Below, piece after piece: positions 13,101 to 21,650 of a DNA stretch of 64,000 nt; positions within the stretch are counted from its first letter, which is position 1; the number at the start of each line of letters is the position of its first letter. Below the pieces are notes generated by a model that saw only the letters and a program-made list of their open reading frames with translations, was not told where the DNA came from and made no database searches. The position numbers and the translations under genes are program-made. This DNA is from Henricia sp. BOLD:AAB3569 (lineage: Eukaryota; Echinodermata; Asteroidea; Spinulosida; Echinasteridae), in contig JBBELK010000307.1 in the NCBI GenBank assembly GCA_037783545.1, forward strand, positions 124,001-188,000, given 5' to 3'.

Positions 13101-16100
13101 CCGAAATACCGCTTGTATCAAGCAAGCTAGCAGCGACATGTTTCTTAACATGTACACGCCATGTGCTTCGATCGTTTCTCCAACTGTTCTTTCTGATGAA
13201 CACATGATTTGATATGATAATTTTCTATACAAACATGGTTGATAATAGAGCTAGAGAGAGCTAGAGTATGTAATGGGTCGGTCTTTGTTTTGCCACCATA
13301 GTCGTGTGTTGAAAATAATGGCGACTCATATAGTTGAGGTGCGCTCTCCAGTGCACCCGCTCAGTTTGAAAACGTACATGGGAAAATCTGCGTGGTCCAT
13401 GAAATATCTGGTTCTGTACGGGGTAATATTTTTCCAGGTATACGCTTACAGAGCAATTGATAGAAACACTCTGCATGTTTCTTATTTAAAGCATGGAGCT
13501 ATAAAAGGTTGTTTTTGTACTGTACCCCCATATATAATATTCTGTATGTGTGGCCCTTTGCTTCAAATAAATTGGGAAGAGGACAGACAACAACTCTTGG
13601 ATTGAGAGACGTTTAATCTGTGAAAAATACAAGAAAGTACGGAACGTCAGAGCCTTGAAGTTTTACTGGTAACAATTGTGGTTCTGGATCTGTCTTTAAA
13701 ATGTCATACATTACATAAATGCTGTTCCAATTTGTTGGGGACAACATTTTCATAACATGGGAAAATTGCTTTTCTCCCAAGTGGAACAGGACTAATTATA
13801 GAATGCATGATATCTTTGCTAAGACTGAAGGGTTCTTGTTTTCCGCTTTTATTAAAATTAATTTGAAAATTGCCTTGTCGGATACTCCTTTTATTGATAT
13901 TTGAAACTAAATTGTCGATAAGTTGCTTCATTGAAGGTGTGCTTTGTTTTAGTTGTTGTACTGTGCCTTGTGTCTTTCGGACAATTTTGTTTTTTGGAGT
14001 TCAAGGTTCAACAACTTTTCTACTACCCTGGTCAAACCATACATTGTGTCAAATACATTATGCTTAACAGGTATGAATGGCACGAGTGACTCCCTGTGTA
14101 CTCTGTTAATCAGTCCTTAAACCATTTGAAGCAACGTACATGTACTTCACACTTTTGTGCTTTTCCTGCTACATGTAGGCCTAAGTGATAAAAATTCCAC
14201 CCAAACTCTGAGACAGGACCGAGTTGTTTGGACCCAACAAAATTAACATATAGATTATTAAATTTAACTTAGTGATAATGACTTAATTTCCATGTTTTCT
14301 TATTTTCATATTCCTATGCATGAAGCTGGTGGTTATTGCAGCAACCATTGATAACTACCATCAGTGGATGAAAAAACCAGTCAATTCCATTACCCAGGTG
14401 GCACACTGTACACTTATAGAGGTCAATAGGCTATTACTACCTTGGCTGTGACCCACAAGGGGCTATTACAATTATGTCCGCTGGGGAAAGCTGTCACTTT
14501 TGAATGCGATGCGCTCTTTCCGAGTTAGAAAGCTCCAACTCGGATTCGTTTAAATGGGAGAAATTCGTAATGCAAAGCAATGGGACAGATTCATTGAAGA
14601 AAACTCAAAGGTATTCATGTTTCAGGGTCAACAGTTATCTTAGAACACACTGAGTAAAGGGCCAGTAATACAGGGATATCATATCATCACGAAATATAGC
14701 TTTCGTACCTTTGAACAACGAAACGACCGGCCTTGAAACCAAAAATTCACCCGGATCGTCGCATACAACACTGTACAAATTGTATGGGGCCGGCAGAACA
14801 TATCGCGTGATCATGTACAGTGCACGTTGACCTATGTGGGTGACATCTGCTAGCTCTGTTGTGATTGGTCGGCGGGTTCGGTTGATTGACAGGTCGGAAC
14901 TATGCATTGGAAGAAAACAGGAAGTTTGCAATCTCCAATTTGGATGTGCAAGCAAAAAAGTTGGTGTAATCACTGCACTGCTTTATAGATCTATATAAAT
15001 TAGTTTACAAAAAATTGCTATAATCTAGAATCAAATCAAGACCTTCTCTTAAAGGAGTGTGACCAGATCACTTTTTTTTACCCATAACTCCTCGGGACTT
15101 ACCTTATGGGTCATGAGATTTTTCTATCATAACATCTGTTATATTTTTCTGATTACGAAACTGAAACTCCTGCGCTCCTAGGCTGCATATTTCCGAGGAC
15201 ATCGTCGAAAATCCACCGATTATTTGTAAACTGATTTTCCAGTATCAACGTTTATCCGCTGAAAGCCGACTCGATAGTTTTGTTAAAATTTTTACTGGAA
15301 ATTGCGAATGTTTTCGGGTTTTTGGGACATGGGAGGTGTGTATGGGAGTTACTTGATAATATTGGTAAGTTACATCGAAAACTATTTTCCAGAAACTCTG
15401 GTCACGCTCCTTTAAAACTTGATTAAAAACATTTAACTAAAGGGACTCATTGACAGCTCTGTTTAGCACTGACCACAATGCTGTATTAAAGTTGCTGTTT
15501 TCCTTAATGCCAACTGTACTGGCTCTAGTGTAACATGCCGCAAACCTGCTGCTAAAATTGATGGCAGTATCTGCGACAAGGGAAGAAAGGTCTGCCTCAG
15601 AGGGGTAAGTGTGCTGTTTGGTAATATCTAAATACTTATCAATCTCTGCCTTCTGATTGGTGTATCCTTGGTCACGTGTCATTAAATGTCCGGACCAAAG
15701 GTTATTCATGAGCGTGATCCAAAACTGGTAAACACTGGATGAAAATTTTAATATTTCCTAAATTAATCAAAATGATACAATCATATTACAAAAAATAACA
15801 GAAGAAATTTGTCTGGGCACAATGTGCCATCACATTTTCAAGAAATAGTTAAAAATGCATGTACAAAATTGTAGTTTTTGTCAATTTTATTGATTGTCCG
15901 TCCCTCACGCATAAAAACAACATCTGCATGAAACTGTAAAGTCAATTTCAACATGTGATAAACTGGGTGTGTGTATTAACATGAGTAGCAGGTAAACATA
16001 CAGGTTCACTTTAGTTTTCATTTGTTGTATTGACTAGTTAAGGAAAGGCATTTGTCTCCTGATTTCTGTTCCTCACGTGAGGGATGGAATTAGATCACGC

Positions 16101-19100
16101 TCTTATCCACTTGAACTACAAGTTATTTACGTGAACATAACCATATTGGGTTTTCAACATGTAGTTAAGGATAGTTCGTTTCTCACCATATTTCAGGTTT
16201 GTTCAAGATCTGTATGTGATTTGAGCAATCTGGAGGAATGCCAGTGTTCAACAGGCATGGAGCAGTGTGAAGTCTGCTGTCAAAATGCCGGTATGTATGC
16301 CTTATATTTACTGATTGGTTCCTCTTTTCAAGTCAAAAAAGGGTTTGCATTCATTTCGCCCCAAAACCACTTCGCCCTGAACCATTTCACCCTGAACCAC
16401 AGCCTGTGCACGAAGTGGTTTTGGGGCGAAGTAGCATTTGGGCGATGTAGTGCTTGGACGAAGTGATATGTGGCGAAATGGCACTCGGGCGAAGTGGTTT
16501 GTAGGCGAAATGGCACTTGGGCGAAATGGTTTTGGGGCGAATTGAATTTTCGTCTCATGAGACGAAAACTAATTGTTTTACTCATTTCACAAAGACTATA
16601 GCACTTTAGAAAAAACCATTTCAGGGAAAGTTTTCTACAGTCATCGTGTTTATATTGTGTAAGTTAGGCGTAAATCTGTGAACATTTCTGATTTTCTAGA
16701 TACCAATCATGTATACTGCCTTTAAACCAAAATTTCAGATCATTTAAAAAAGGCCTGACAAATTTTGATGATCGACTTGCATAGCCTTGATCAAGAGGGT
16801 GAGATTTAAAAGCTATACGGAAAAAAAACCCCTTAATTTCAGAATCGGCCACTTTCGACTGGCATCTTCCAATGTCGAGGAAATTGTCTTTCAGAGGTCC
16901 CTTTGCACCTCTTGATGAGTAGCGCAAAATGATCAAGGAGGTGTGCAATGACATTAGAGGTGATCCTGCATTTTTTCAGAAGCTTTCGGCTGCAGCATGC
17001 ACTCTCCGCCACCGTCTCCAGTGATGTATCGACACTGGAGGACGCCAAGTTGCAAGTGGCAGATTTTGAAATGCATGTACAGGTTTTTTTTTTTATGGCT
17101 TTTAAATCTGACCCTCTCAGACAAAGCTGATGCAAGTCACTCATTAAAATTTGTCAGGTCTTGTGCTCGTTTACAATCCTCCCATCCTTGATCTATGACC
17201 CCCAGGTCAACCCCAATCCTGTGTCGCGGCGTCCCGTATCAACATCCGAGCCCCAAACGAAGGCATTCTCTACATGGAACCAGGTTCTCCCTGCAACAAC
17301 TACATGGGCTATTGTGACTTCTTTAAATCGTGTCGACAGGCTGACGAAAATGGTCCGTTGACAAGAATCCTTCACAAAATCTTCAATAGCGACGTTCCAC
17401 AGCTTACTGATGCAATATGGGATTGGATTCAGGTATGTATACATATCAGGACTTGGTAGACTCGTGCAGTGCCAAAGCCATACATGTACGATTTATCGTA
17501 TACCTTGGAAATTAGAAATGGCCAGAGACACCGGGGAATCCCCTTGCTCTTCACGAAAGAATGCTCTGGAATCTTTAAAGCACACGAGACCAACGGCTTT
17601 ACATCCCTTGCGAGCCGTGCAAGCCGCGTTAGCACGGCCGGTTGTGATGAAATCCCGGCAAAATTGTTAAGCACGGCTTGGTCAAAGCCGTGCGTAAACT
17701 CTGTGAGGGATATCAACCAGGCGCGGATAATTTTCTTGCCGACACAAAAAATCACAAGGAAGCATAAAGTGTCTCGATATTGGGGATGGAAAAGTTTTAC
17801 AAATGTAAAATTGGTACCATCGTAAAGCTGATGAATTGAAACTATGCATAAACGTGCATACAATGTATTGGGCCTATACCGATACGCTGAAATTCCTGCC
17901 CGACATGCAGGAAAAATTGCCGATCCAAAAATTCAGCTCCTGATAAACACACAACAATATGATCAAAAAAATCACACATGGTGCTGCTGAAGTATAAAAT
18001 TATACGTAAATTTCCTTTCGTGAAAAAAGAACCATGTGGAGAACTGATGGAAAAAATACTCCGATAATTCTTCTGATTCGCACAGCCGGCCAAAAACAGC
18101 TCTCGATACGGTCCACAGCTAGCTGGCCCGGTGCTAGTACAGCCCACACAACAGGAAGCCGCCGCTTCGTTATCGCTACAGCGAGGCACGTGCATACGTG
18201 CATGCATGATGGTACATGTACTAGTAGCTGATCACCGTTTTGTTAACTTAAACGTCATTGGTCAGAATTTACATCTAGTAGCAACAGGTCATATTATTGT
18301 TATCAGCCAATCAGCATGCGTTTTACAACACGATCGCTTTCTTGTATTGCATGCACAAGGCAGATCTTCAATCGTAATTTACAAGATCATTTTTCGTGCA
18401 TTGCAGCGACCGTGCTTTTTGATTGTCATTTTTGTGGAAAATATCGCCCTCTTTCATGGATAAAGTGTAAAAATGAGAATATCATTGCAATGATTGGCTG
18501 TGTTTCCTCACAAAATATTTATATTTTCTGACTCAAACATTAGGAGTTTTTCCATCAAAATCTGCACTCACCGATGCTTTATTAGGCCTAGTCTAAGGAA
18601 AAAAACACTCTGATGAGCTTCTCCAGAATGCATGTAGCTCTAAAAATAAAATGCACCAGAAAGCTTGTGAAACTGTCACAAATTTTCCCGGGGCCCTAAA
18701 GCGGGACCTGGACCACGGCCGTGACGGACTTCGGGGTGCCCGCTCGTGTTGTTTTTACTTTACAAAGTTGCACTCCCACTTTTTAAATTTGCACTCCGAC
18801 TTTCTCAATTCCTGGCTAAAACACTGCTTCCGAAGGATAGAGCAAGTGTGGTTGAGTGCCTTGCTCTAGGGCACAGGTACCGCAGCCAGGGGCATGGGGG
18901 GAGATTTGAACCCGCAACCCCAAGTTTTCACCTATGATTGCAAGTCAGTCACCCAAACCACTTGGCCACGGTACCCCATTGGGTGATGCCACTATCAATT
19001 TTATACTACATGTATGGTCAGAAAGTCTTGCTTGAAAAAAATTATTTGTTGTTTAACTTTTAAATGGATGGCATCCTGCCCCAGGTTCTTTTAAAGATAC

Positions 19101-20334
19101 ATGTAGATTACAGGATTAAAAATTAAACAAATGGCATTGATTGAGGAAGTGTGTGATAAAAACCAACCCGTCCGCTTCTAGACCTTTATCACGGTGCGGC
19201 CATCTTCCCTTTTCCCCTATTAAAATGAACGTTAAACCAAAGCGAGGCTTGCCGAAATAAAATAGTTTGGCCCCATGTTGAAAATGTTCATTGTGTGCAT
19301 CACAATGACATGCGCGCGGTGCGATCAAGAAAACGCCCAGCGCGGACATTGATTCTCTCAAAACAACAACGGAAGACTGCACGCGCTATATCGCGCAGAC
19401 GCACACGCACTATCGCGCAGACGCACACGCACTGATCATGCCCGACACGTACTGTGCATGCAGTGGGGAACAAGACAAAGATGGACGCACCGTGATAAAG
19501 GTCTATTGATTGCTTTCCGGTGACGTCACGCCTTCCATTCACCATTTTGGTGGGCATTTTTCATGACCCACGTGGCTCGAGTAATAACCGGCAAACAGCT
19601 AGAGCAAGAAAAGCGAATTGGTTGCACTTACCTCCGTTGCTTAACCTTGCTTTATGTTGTTGCGCCATGGCTGTTGTATCGATAAAGATAAAAATGTCTT
19701 TCTTCAGGCTAAAAATCGCAATCAAGTAGAAGCACTTTCGTGTTTACAAGCTGACTGCAAGCTCAATATTTTGAACAAATCGCAACGCGCGTGTGTGGCA
19801 TCTTCGAATGAAAATACGCTGGTGAGTATTTTTACGCGTGTTCGTGTGCGTCTATTGGCACGCGCGCATACGTGTACGCGCGTGACTATTGACTACCACA
19901 CATTCCCGGATGTTCTACGTCATCGAAAGCAATCAATAGTACCCCATCCACTATGTCCATGTGTAAAAGAAACAAGACGACGGATATTCGATAGTCTATA
20001 CAGGCTTTAATAATGACATTGAGAAGCTTGGTTTTTATGACGAAATACCAAATACTCTTTTCTGTGGTTTGTGCAATAGAGTTACTGGTGGGTGATTGTC
20101 ATTATCATCTTAATCATAATCATCACCATGATTCTGGTGGTCATCTGCTGTCAACGCGTCGTCCCAACCACAAACCTGTGGCATAAAGAGAAGGAAGAAA
20201 TGTTACGACGATCCAGCGTGAGCGTCCAGCTTCAGAAAAAGCGCAATCGGGGAAGTCAGTACTACGGAAATGTGCCACCAACGTCTTTCGATCAACATCC
20301 GGACAATGCAGAGGCCAGGGCTACTCCGTTTTAA
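1076..20334 (+). CDS. ADAM10-like disintegrin/metalloprotease paralogue (5' partial, 11 exons)
   Basis: This is a spliced gene made of exons 1076-1173, 1992-2115, 3441-3624, 4553-4710, 6369-6552, 7591-7747, 9445-9546, 15520-15604, 16197-16290, 17206-17432 and 20080-20334. They join in frame without stops to 1668 nt (555 residues plus stop). Numbering from the first visible codon, the order is: end of propeptide with a furin-type RHKR site (9-12); metalloprotease domain with HEIGHSFGSNH (179-189); disintegrin domain (CGNEVLEEGEMCDCGY); cysteine-rich domain with PGSPCNNYMGYCD; membrane segment at about 475-495; and a ~60-residue basic tail. The family are type I membrane zinc proteases that shed ectodomains at the cell surface. 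Signal-peptide and early propeptide exons must lie before position 1. Two oddities: the Met-turn methionine is Leu (residue 208), and the tail does not resemble ADAM10. The gene converges on the - strand ADAM10 gene and shares its intron phases. The frame is intact, so I expect a functional or neofunctionalised gene. The family assignment is firm; activity is not. Confidence 0.9.
1368..1820. mobile_element. ~450-bp hairpin MITE, family H, copy 1
   Basis: The ends are CATGAGTCTTTCCACGG and CCGTGGAAAGACTCATG. The arms contain AGTTGTTCTGAAGAGATAAC and ACAAATAGTGTGACAACATG and fold onto each other around about 1590. Other copies are at 26328, 30886 and 56792. Confidence 0.8.
1992..2115 (+). CDS. 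ADAM10-like paralogue, exon b (metalloprotease start)
   Basis: It follows TCTGGCAG and ends at AGG|GTGAGT. It encodes FGSRSAVIKQIGEHVQ...DINFAVAKIR, matching ADAM10 YYGTREAVIAQISSHV...ISFMVKRIR. In the - strand gene, exons a and b are a single exon. Confidence 0.88.
2116..2290 (+). repeat. Intron-start repeat, copy 1
   Basis: From the donor onward, this intron start resembles that of the next intron (3625-3800). Shared blocks include TATACCGAGCAAC, AAGAAATGCAAACA and TTTTCTCCAC, then GTCAACATAATTA. Identity is roughly 75% by eye. Confidence 0.65.
2370..2602. mobile_element. Tc1/mariner-type non-autonomous element, TA target duplication
   Basis: The termini CAGTTGAAGTCAGAAGTTTA and TAAACTTCTGACTACAACTG are flanked by TA on both sides. 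The left terminus differs by about one base from the known inner end of Sleeping Beauty-group Tc1 repeats. The interior has a short Cys-rich reading (HCKVCKLCFKYC, then after a frameshift FCKDCYKNGD), possibly a transposase remnant. Confidence 0.8.
3441..3624 (+). CDS. ADAM10-like paralogue, exon c
   Basis: The acceptor is TTTCCCCCAG and the donor G|GTAAGT, phase 1. It encodes IYAPGDEANSDYPF... and LGVEKYLDMSS...YCLAYTFSNRDFANGVLGLAW, the conserved ADAM10 core. Its length, 184 nt, equals the matching - strand exon. Confidence 0.92.
3625..3800 (+). repeat. Intron-start repeat, copy 2
   Basis: This is the second copy of the block described at 2116-2290, again beginning at a splice donor. The flanking exons are not similar to each other. 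Confidence 0.65.
3834..4065. mobile_element. TTAA-flanked MITE (GGCAGTATACATGATTGG family)
   Basis: It runs from TTAAAGGCAGTACACATGAT to ATGTATGCTATCTTTAA. It contains CCCCC/GGGGGATGAAACTATTTG blocks shared with 61582-61720. Larger relatives are at 16300-16725 and 61582-63079. Confidence 0.65.
4553..4710 (+). CDS. ADAM10-like paralogue, exon d (zinc-binding site)
   Basis: The acceptor is TTTACCATAG and the donor AAC|GTAAGA. It encodes TTGGLCAP...LNTGILTIKNYGS and ends in FAHEIGHSFGSN. The first two zinc His and the catalytic Glu are in this exon; the third His opens the next one. Confidence 0.93.
5795..5938. mobile_element. 144-bp TAGACC/GGTCTA MITE
   Basis: The ends are TAGACCGTATCGAATAGCTG and CGATACGGTCTA (inverted). 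A related arm (CAGCTATTCGATACGGTCTA) recurs at 49440-49615. Confidence 0.7.
6024..6163. mobile_element. TTAA-flanked MITE, AGGCACAGGCTCGTCAG family, copy 1
   Basis: TTAA stands on both sides of a near-perfect inverted repeat with AGGCACAGGCTCGTCAGCAA at one end. The perfect TTAA pair suggests piggyBac-type mobilisation. Copies 2 and 3 are at 8072 and 30209. Confidence 0.78.
6369..6552 (+). CDS. ADAM10-like paralogue, exon e (altered Met-turn)
   Basis: It starts with CAT, the third zinc His, and continues DPMDNQQCSPGG. The Met-turn region reads GNYLLYAHSSSGD where ADAM10 has GNYIMYARATSGD; codon 6426-6428 is TTG (Leu). It ends in CFV|G at GTGAGT, phase 1. Confidence 0.9.
7375..7505. mobile_element. 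Fragment of the GGAGTGTG MITE family
   Basis: Blocks TCCATGGATAGT and GGAGGTATTTTAT followed by GATTGTTGGGTT resemble 25798-25890. The left part is missing. Confidence 0.45.
7591..7747 (+). CDS. ADAM10-like paralogue, exon f (disintegrin)
   Basis: The acceptor is CACATTTTAG and the donor AG|GTAAGA, phase 2. It encodes VTLCGNEVLEEGEMCDCGY and ...DDPCC...ACQLKPPATC, the N-terminal disintegrin cysteine pattern of ADAM10. Confidence 0.92.
7957..8662. mobile_element. hAT-like non-autonomous element with 8-bp target duplication
   Basis: The termini TAGGCTTGGGCGACTCC and GGAATCGCCCAAGCCTA are flanked by perfect ATACTGAC direct repeats (7949-7956 and 8663-8670). An 8-bp duplication and this terminus type are hAT characters. 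No transposase frame is present. Relatives are at 43157-43290 and 45196-45735. Confidence 0.82.
8072..8207. mobile_element. AGGCACAGGCTCGTCAG MITE, copy 2, inside the hAT-like element
   Basis: The left flank is TTGA (degraded TTAA) and the right flank TTAA. The hAT relative at 45290-45330 lacks this segment, which supports it as a later insertion. Confidence 0.72.
9445..9546 (+). CDS. ADAM10-like paralogue, exon g (disintegrin, before AT-AC intron)
   Basis: The acceptor is CATCCCCAG. It encodes SPQQGECCDPDTCSYRPN and ...CKDEDDCSMNALC. The exon ends TGC AC| before ATATCCTT rather than GT. Its 102 nt match the - strand exon exactly. Confidence 0.88.
9547..9554 (+). other. U12-type AT-AC 5' splice site
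   Basis: ATATCCTT follows the last disintegrin codon bases. This is the full consensus donor of U12-dependent AT-AC introns, and the same octamer stands at the homologous place in the - strand gene. Confidence 0.85.
9905..9998 (+). repeat. Short tandem repeat (CCAAACACAA units)
   Basis: About four imperfect ~25-28-bp units containing CCAAACACAA or CCAAACACAAGACA lie inside the U12 intron. They keep an open frame, but no protein is recognised. Confidence 0.55.
10150..10375 (-). mobile_element. Degraded copy of the GGAGTGTG TTAA-MITE family
   Basis: It shares the block AAGCAAAAAGGTTGGT and the GAATGGTAATGAGAAAAATAT block with 52600-52835, and both are the reverse of 25553-25893. The ends are lost. 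Confidence 0.5.
11065..11145 (+). mobile_element. SINE-like 3' fragment
   Basis: An AATAATAAT run is followed by a block reading TAAAGCGCACATATCCACCC and TGCAGGGTGCTCAAGGAG. The same module (AGCGCACATGTCTACCCTACAGGG) occurs at 57780-57850 next to a tRNA-like head. Confidence 0.55.
11150..14890. other. Long intron interior without a recognised gene
   Basis: This is part of the 5973-nt AT-AC intron. On the - strand, 12340-13210 contains short open frames of coding-like composition broken by frameshifts and stops (for example 12857-13078 and 12931-13203). I recognise no family. It could be a decayed element or chance. Confidence 0.3.
15049..15415. mobile_element. TTAA-flanked palindromic MITE (GGAGTGTG family)
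   Basis: It runs from TTAAAGGAGTGTGACCAGAT to CTGGTCACGCTCCTTTAA. Termini and TTAA flanks match the element at 25553-25893. It lies inside the U12 intron just before exon h, with a half copy at about 14895-15000 beside it. Confidence 0.7.
15501..15519 (+). other. U12 branch site and AC acceptor
   Basis: The sequence reads TTTTCCTTAATGCC (from 15498), a near-consensus U12 branch site, about 12 nt before the terminal AC at 15518-15519. The only frame-compatible acceptor is this AC: the earlier AC at 15513-15514 gives a stop. Confidence 0.82.
15520..15604 (+). CDS. ADAM10-like paralogue, exon h (after AT-AC intron)
   Basis: It encodes (T)GSSVTCRKPAAKIDGSICD and ...KGRKVCLRG, donor GTAAGT. It aligns with [20 protein letters not shown]...KKQVCMNG of the - strand gene. 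It is 85 nt in both genes and ends in phase 0. It would be missed by GT-AG-only gene finding. Confidence 0.82.
16197..16290 (+). CDS. ADAM10-like paralogue, exon i (cysteine-rich)
   Basis: The acceptor is CATATTTCAG and the donor G|GTATGT, phase 1. It encodes VCSRSVCDLSNLEECQCST and ...EQCEVCCQNA, corresponding to ADAM10 SICEKYGLEECTC...CHVCC. Confidence 0.9.
16300..16725. mobile_element. Long palindromic TTAA-type element, uninterrupted copy
   Basis: It contains alternating TTTCGCCC/GGGCGAAATGG modules, TTTTCGTCTCATGAGACGAA, and a right end TACCAATCATGTATACTGCC before TTAA. The element at 61582-63079 is the same with two insertions. It begins only about 10 nt after exon i. Confidence 0.72.
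16755..17160. repeat. Palindromic repeat in intron before exon j
   Basis: CCTGACAAATTTTGATGATC...GACTTGCAT on the left is the inverse of ATGCAAGTCACTC...AAAATTTGTCAGG on the right. A one-arm relative (GGTCTGACAAATTTTATTC) is at 42005-42040. Confidence 0.6.
17206..17432 (+). CDS. ADAM10-like paralogue, exon j (membrane-proximal)
   Basis: The acceptor is GACCCCCAG and the donor CAG|GTATGT, phase 0. It encodes QPQSCVAASRINIRAPN, then EPGSPCNNYMGYCDFFKSC and ...ADENGPLTRILHKIF...DAIWDWIQ, the ADAM10 LQPGSPCNDFRGYCD...DGPLARLKKAIF region. Confidence 0.93.
17433..18834 (+). other. Intron sequence, nothing recognised
   Basis: This is intron between exon j and the last exon. It has short GCACGGCTTG/CAAGCCGTGC repeats near 17590-17700 and open frames up to 144 codons on both strands without family resemblance, which I do not call genes. 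Confidence 0.4.
18835..18977 (-). mobile_element. tRNA-headed SINE fragment
   Basis: On the - strand it reads GGTACCGTGGCCAAGTGG (box A-like) and later TTGCGGGTTCAAATCTCC (box B-like). The spacing is tRNA-like with a long variable arm. The acceptor arms do not pair well, so I take it as a SINE head rather than a tRNA gene. Confidence 0.6.
19179..19505. mobile_element. TAGACC/GGTCTA palindromic MITE, 327 bp
   Basis: The ends are TAGACCTTTATCACGGTGCG and CGCACCGTGATAAAGGTCTA. Confidence 0.7.
19505..19938. mobile_element. ATTGATTGCTTTC-ended element, copy 1
   Basis: Terminal repeats are ATTGATTGCTTTC and GAAAGCAATCAAT. The interior (CACGTGGCTCGAGTAAT, CATGGCTGTTGTATCGAT) recurs inverted at 47110-47526. 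It abuts the preceding MITE directly. Confidence 0.7.
20080..20334 (+). CDS. ADAM10-like paralogue, last coding exon (membrane segment and tail)
   Basis: The acceptor is GTGCAATAG. The exon opens SYWWVIVIIILIII, aligning with AHWWAVLLMGI of ADAM10, then continues as a hydrophobic span into ICCQRVVPTT. The tail contains RRSSV and KKRNRG and ends ...EARATPF, stop TAA at 20332-20334. No counterpart of the [12 protein letters not shown] tail is present. Confidence 0.88.
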   Translation, partial: SYWWVIVIIILIIIITMILVVICCQRVVPTTNLWHKEKEEMLRRSSVSVQLQKKRNRGSQYYGNVPPTSFDQHPDNAEARATPF

Positions 20335-21173
20335 AGAACGATAATGAGCGTGTTTCTACTAGGAGCACTGGCATTAACACTTTTTGCCGATGCCTTTAAA
20401 GGCAGGTTTTTTCTTTTTAAACAAGTAATCCTTCATTGCGGCAAAAACTGCACAAAGTTATTTAGCATTTCAGTGGCCCTTTAAGCAAATTTTTAAACAG
20501 CTTTATGAAAATGGCTCCTGAAGTGTTTCGGAAATGGTAATCGTGCTCAGTAGAAGAATGCTCAATGATACGTAAAGATATACCATAGGAATTGGGAAGG
20601 GACGTGATTCATACGCAGAAACCAAAACGCATTACAAACCAAAACGTATTGCGTTACCAACTGTCAACACACTCTAAAATCCTGCTTAAGGTGCCAAAAT
20701 GTTAGTCAGTAGAAACACGCAATTGGCCAGCTCCAATTCAACTTTATTCTACTTTGTCCATTTTTTATTTTCTACATTTACATGTAGGCGCAGTAATCTT
20801 TCTTGTATTAAAACTACATGTCTTTTGACCCACTATTAAAGCTTCCAAATTTGTATTGGAAATTAATACTGTACTCGATCAGAAGTTTATTTTATGGCTA
20901 TACAAAAAGGTGATAAAGTGATAGTAATCTATAAATCTCATTTACAATCGGTTGAATAGTATGTATTAGTTGGAAAAGATTTGTTGAAATTAAGAAGTGA
21001 ATGAATTTATGGAAAAGTGTACTAGGCTATGTGCCCAAACGTCTTTCAGGTATGAATAGTGTAATTAGTTTTTGAGGTGTAGCTGGTATGTGTGTGTTAG
21101 ATTTTCACTAAAAGAGAGGTTTTGCAGTTGTGTATATGTGTCTGTGCATTAGTGCATTTTTGCCATAACACCT
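20335..21173 (+). other. Probable 3' untranslated start of the + gene
   Basis: This follows the stop codon with no repeat recognised. I see no close AATAAA; the first clear ones are near 21889 and 22417, so the 3' end is unassigned. Confidence 0.35.
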
Positions 21174-21650
21174 TTAGGCTGCGTTCGGGCGTGCAGTTCT
21201 CGTTACTCGGGAGTAATGCGTGCGCATTGCACTCGGGTCACATCACGCGAACGGCAATTAAGTCTGCAGTCCGCATGCGTGAATGGCCATCAGTGAAGAT
21301 TGCCGTCTCTTGCCATCACTGCACAAGAAACGCCGTTTGAATGCTCACAAGAAACTGAGGAAATACAGGCCGTAAGTCGCGAGAACCTTTGATGCCGTCC
21401 AAAACAAACCTTAGTGAGTTGTTGTTTCAGTTATCGAGTTGACACGTTGAGCAAATTCACCAAAAATCCCACCATATTTCGCCGTCTTCGTACAAATCAC
21501 ATGACTCTCGTTGGGAGTAAGAGCACACTCCCCATTTGTTGGGGAGTAGCGAGAGCATACTCTCACTGACCCGAGTGTCGTTATTCTTGCCGCTCACGCG
21601 CGCAGGAGTATACTCGTGTTAACACGAGTACACGCCCGAACGCAGCCTAA
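21174..21650. mobile_element. TTAGGCTGCGTTCGGGC palindromic MITE
   Basis: TTAGGCTGCGTTCGGGCGTG at the left is the inverse of CACGCCCGAACGCAGCCTAA at the right. The interior contains ACTCGGGAGTAATG and ACTCCC modules. Confidence 0.72.

Noticed and set aside
12340..13210. Possible host gene on the - strand with coding-like short frames
   Set aside because: Frames are short and broken, no family is recognised and no consistent splice pattern was found; noted only as an unassigned stretch.
15511..15514. Alternative AC acceptor for the U12 intron
   Set aside because: Joining here gives a stop codon within six codons, whereas AC at 15518-15519 keeps frame and homology.
17429..17863. 144-codon open frame, - strand
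   Set aside because: It partly overlaps the antisense of exon j and an intron, with no recognisable domain.
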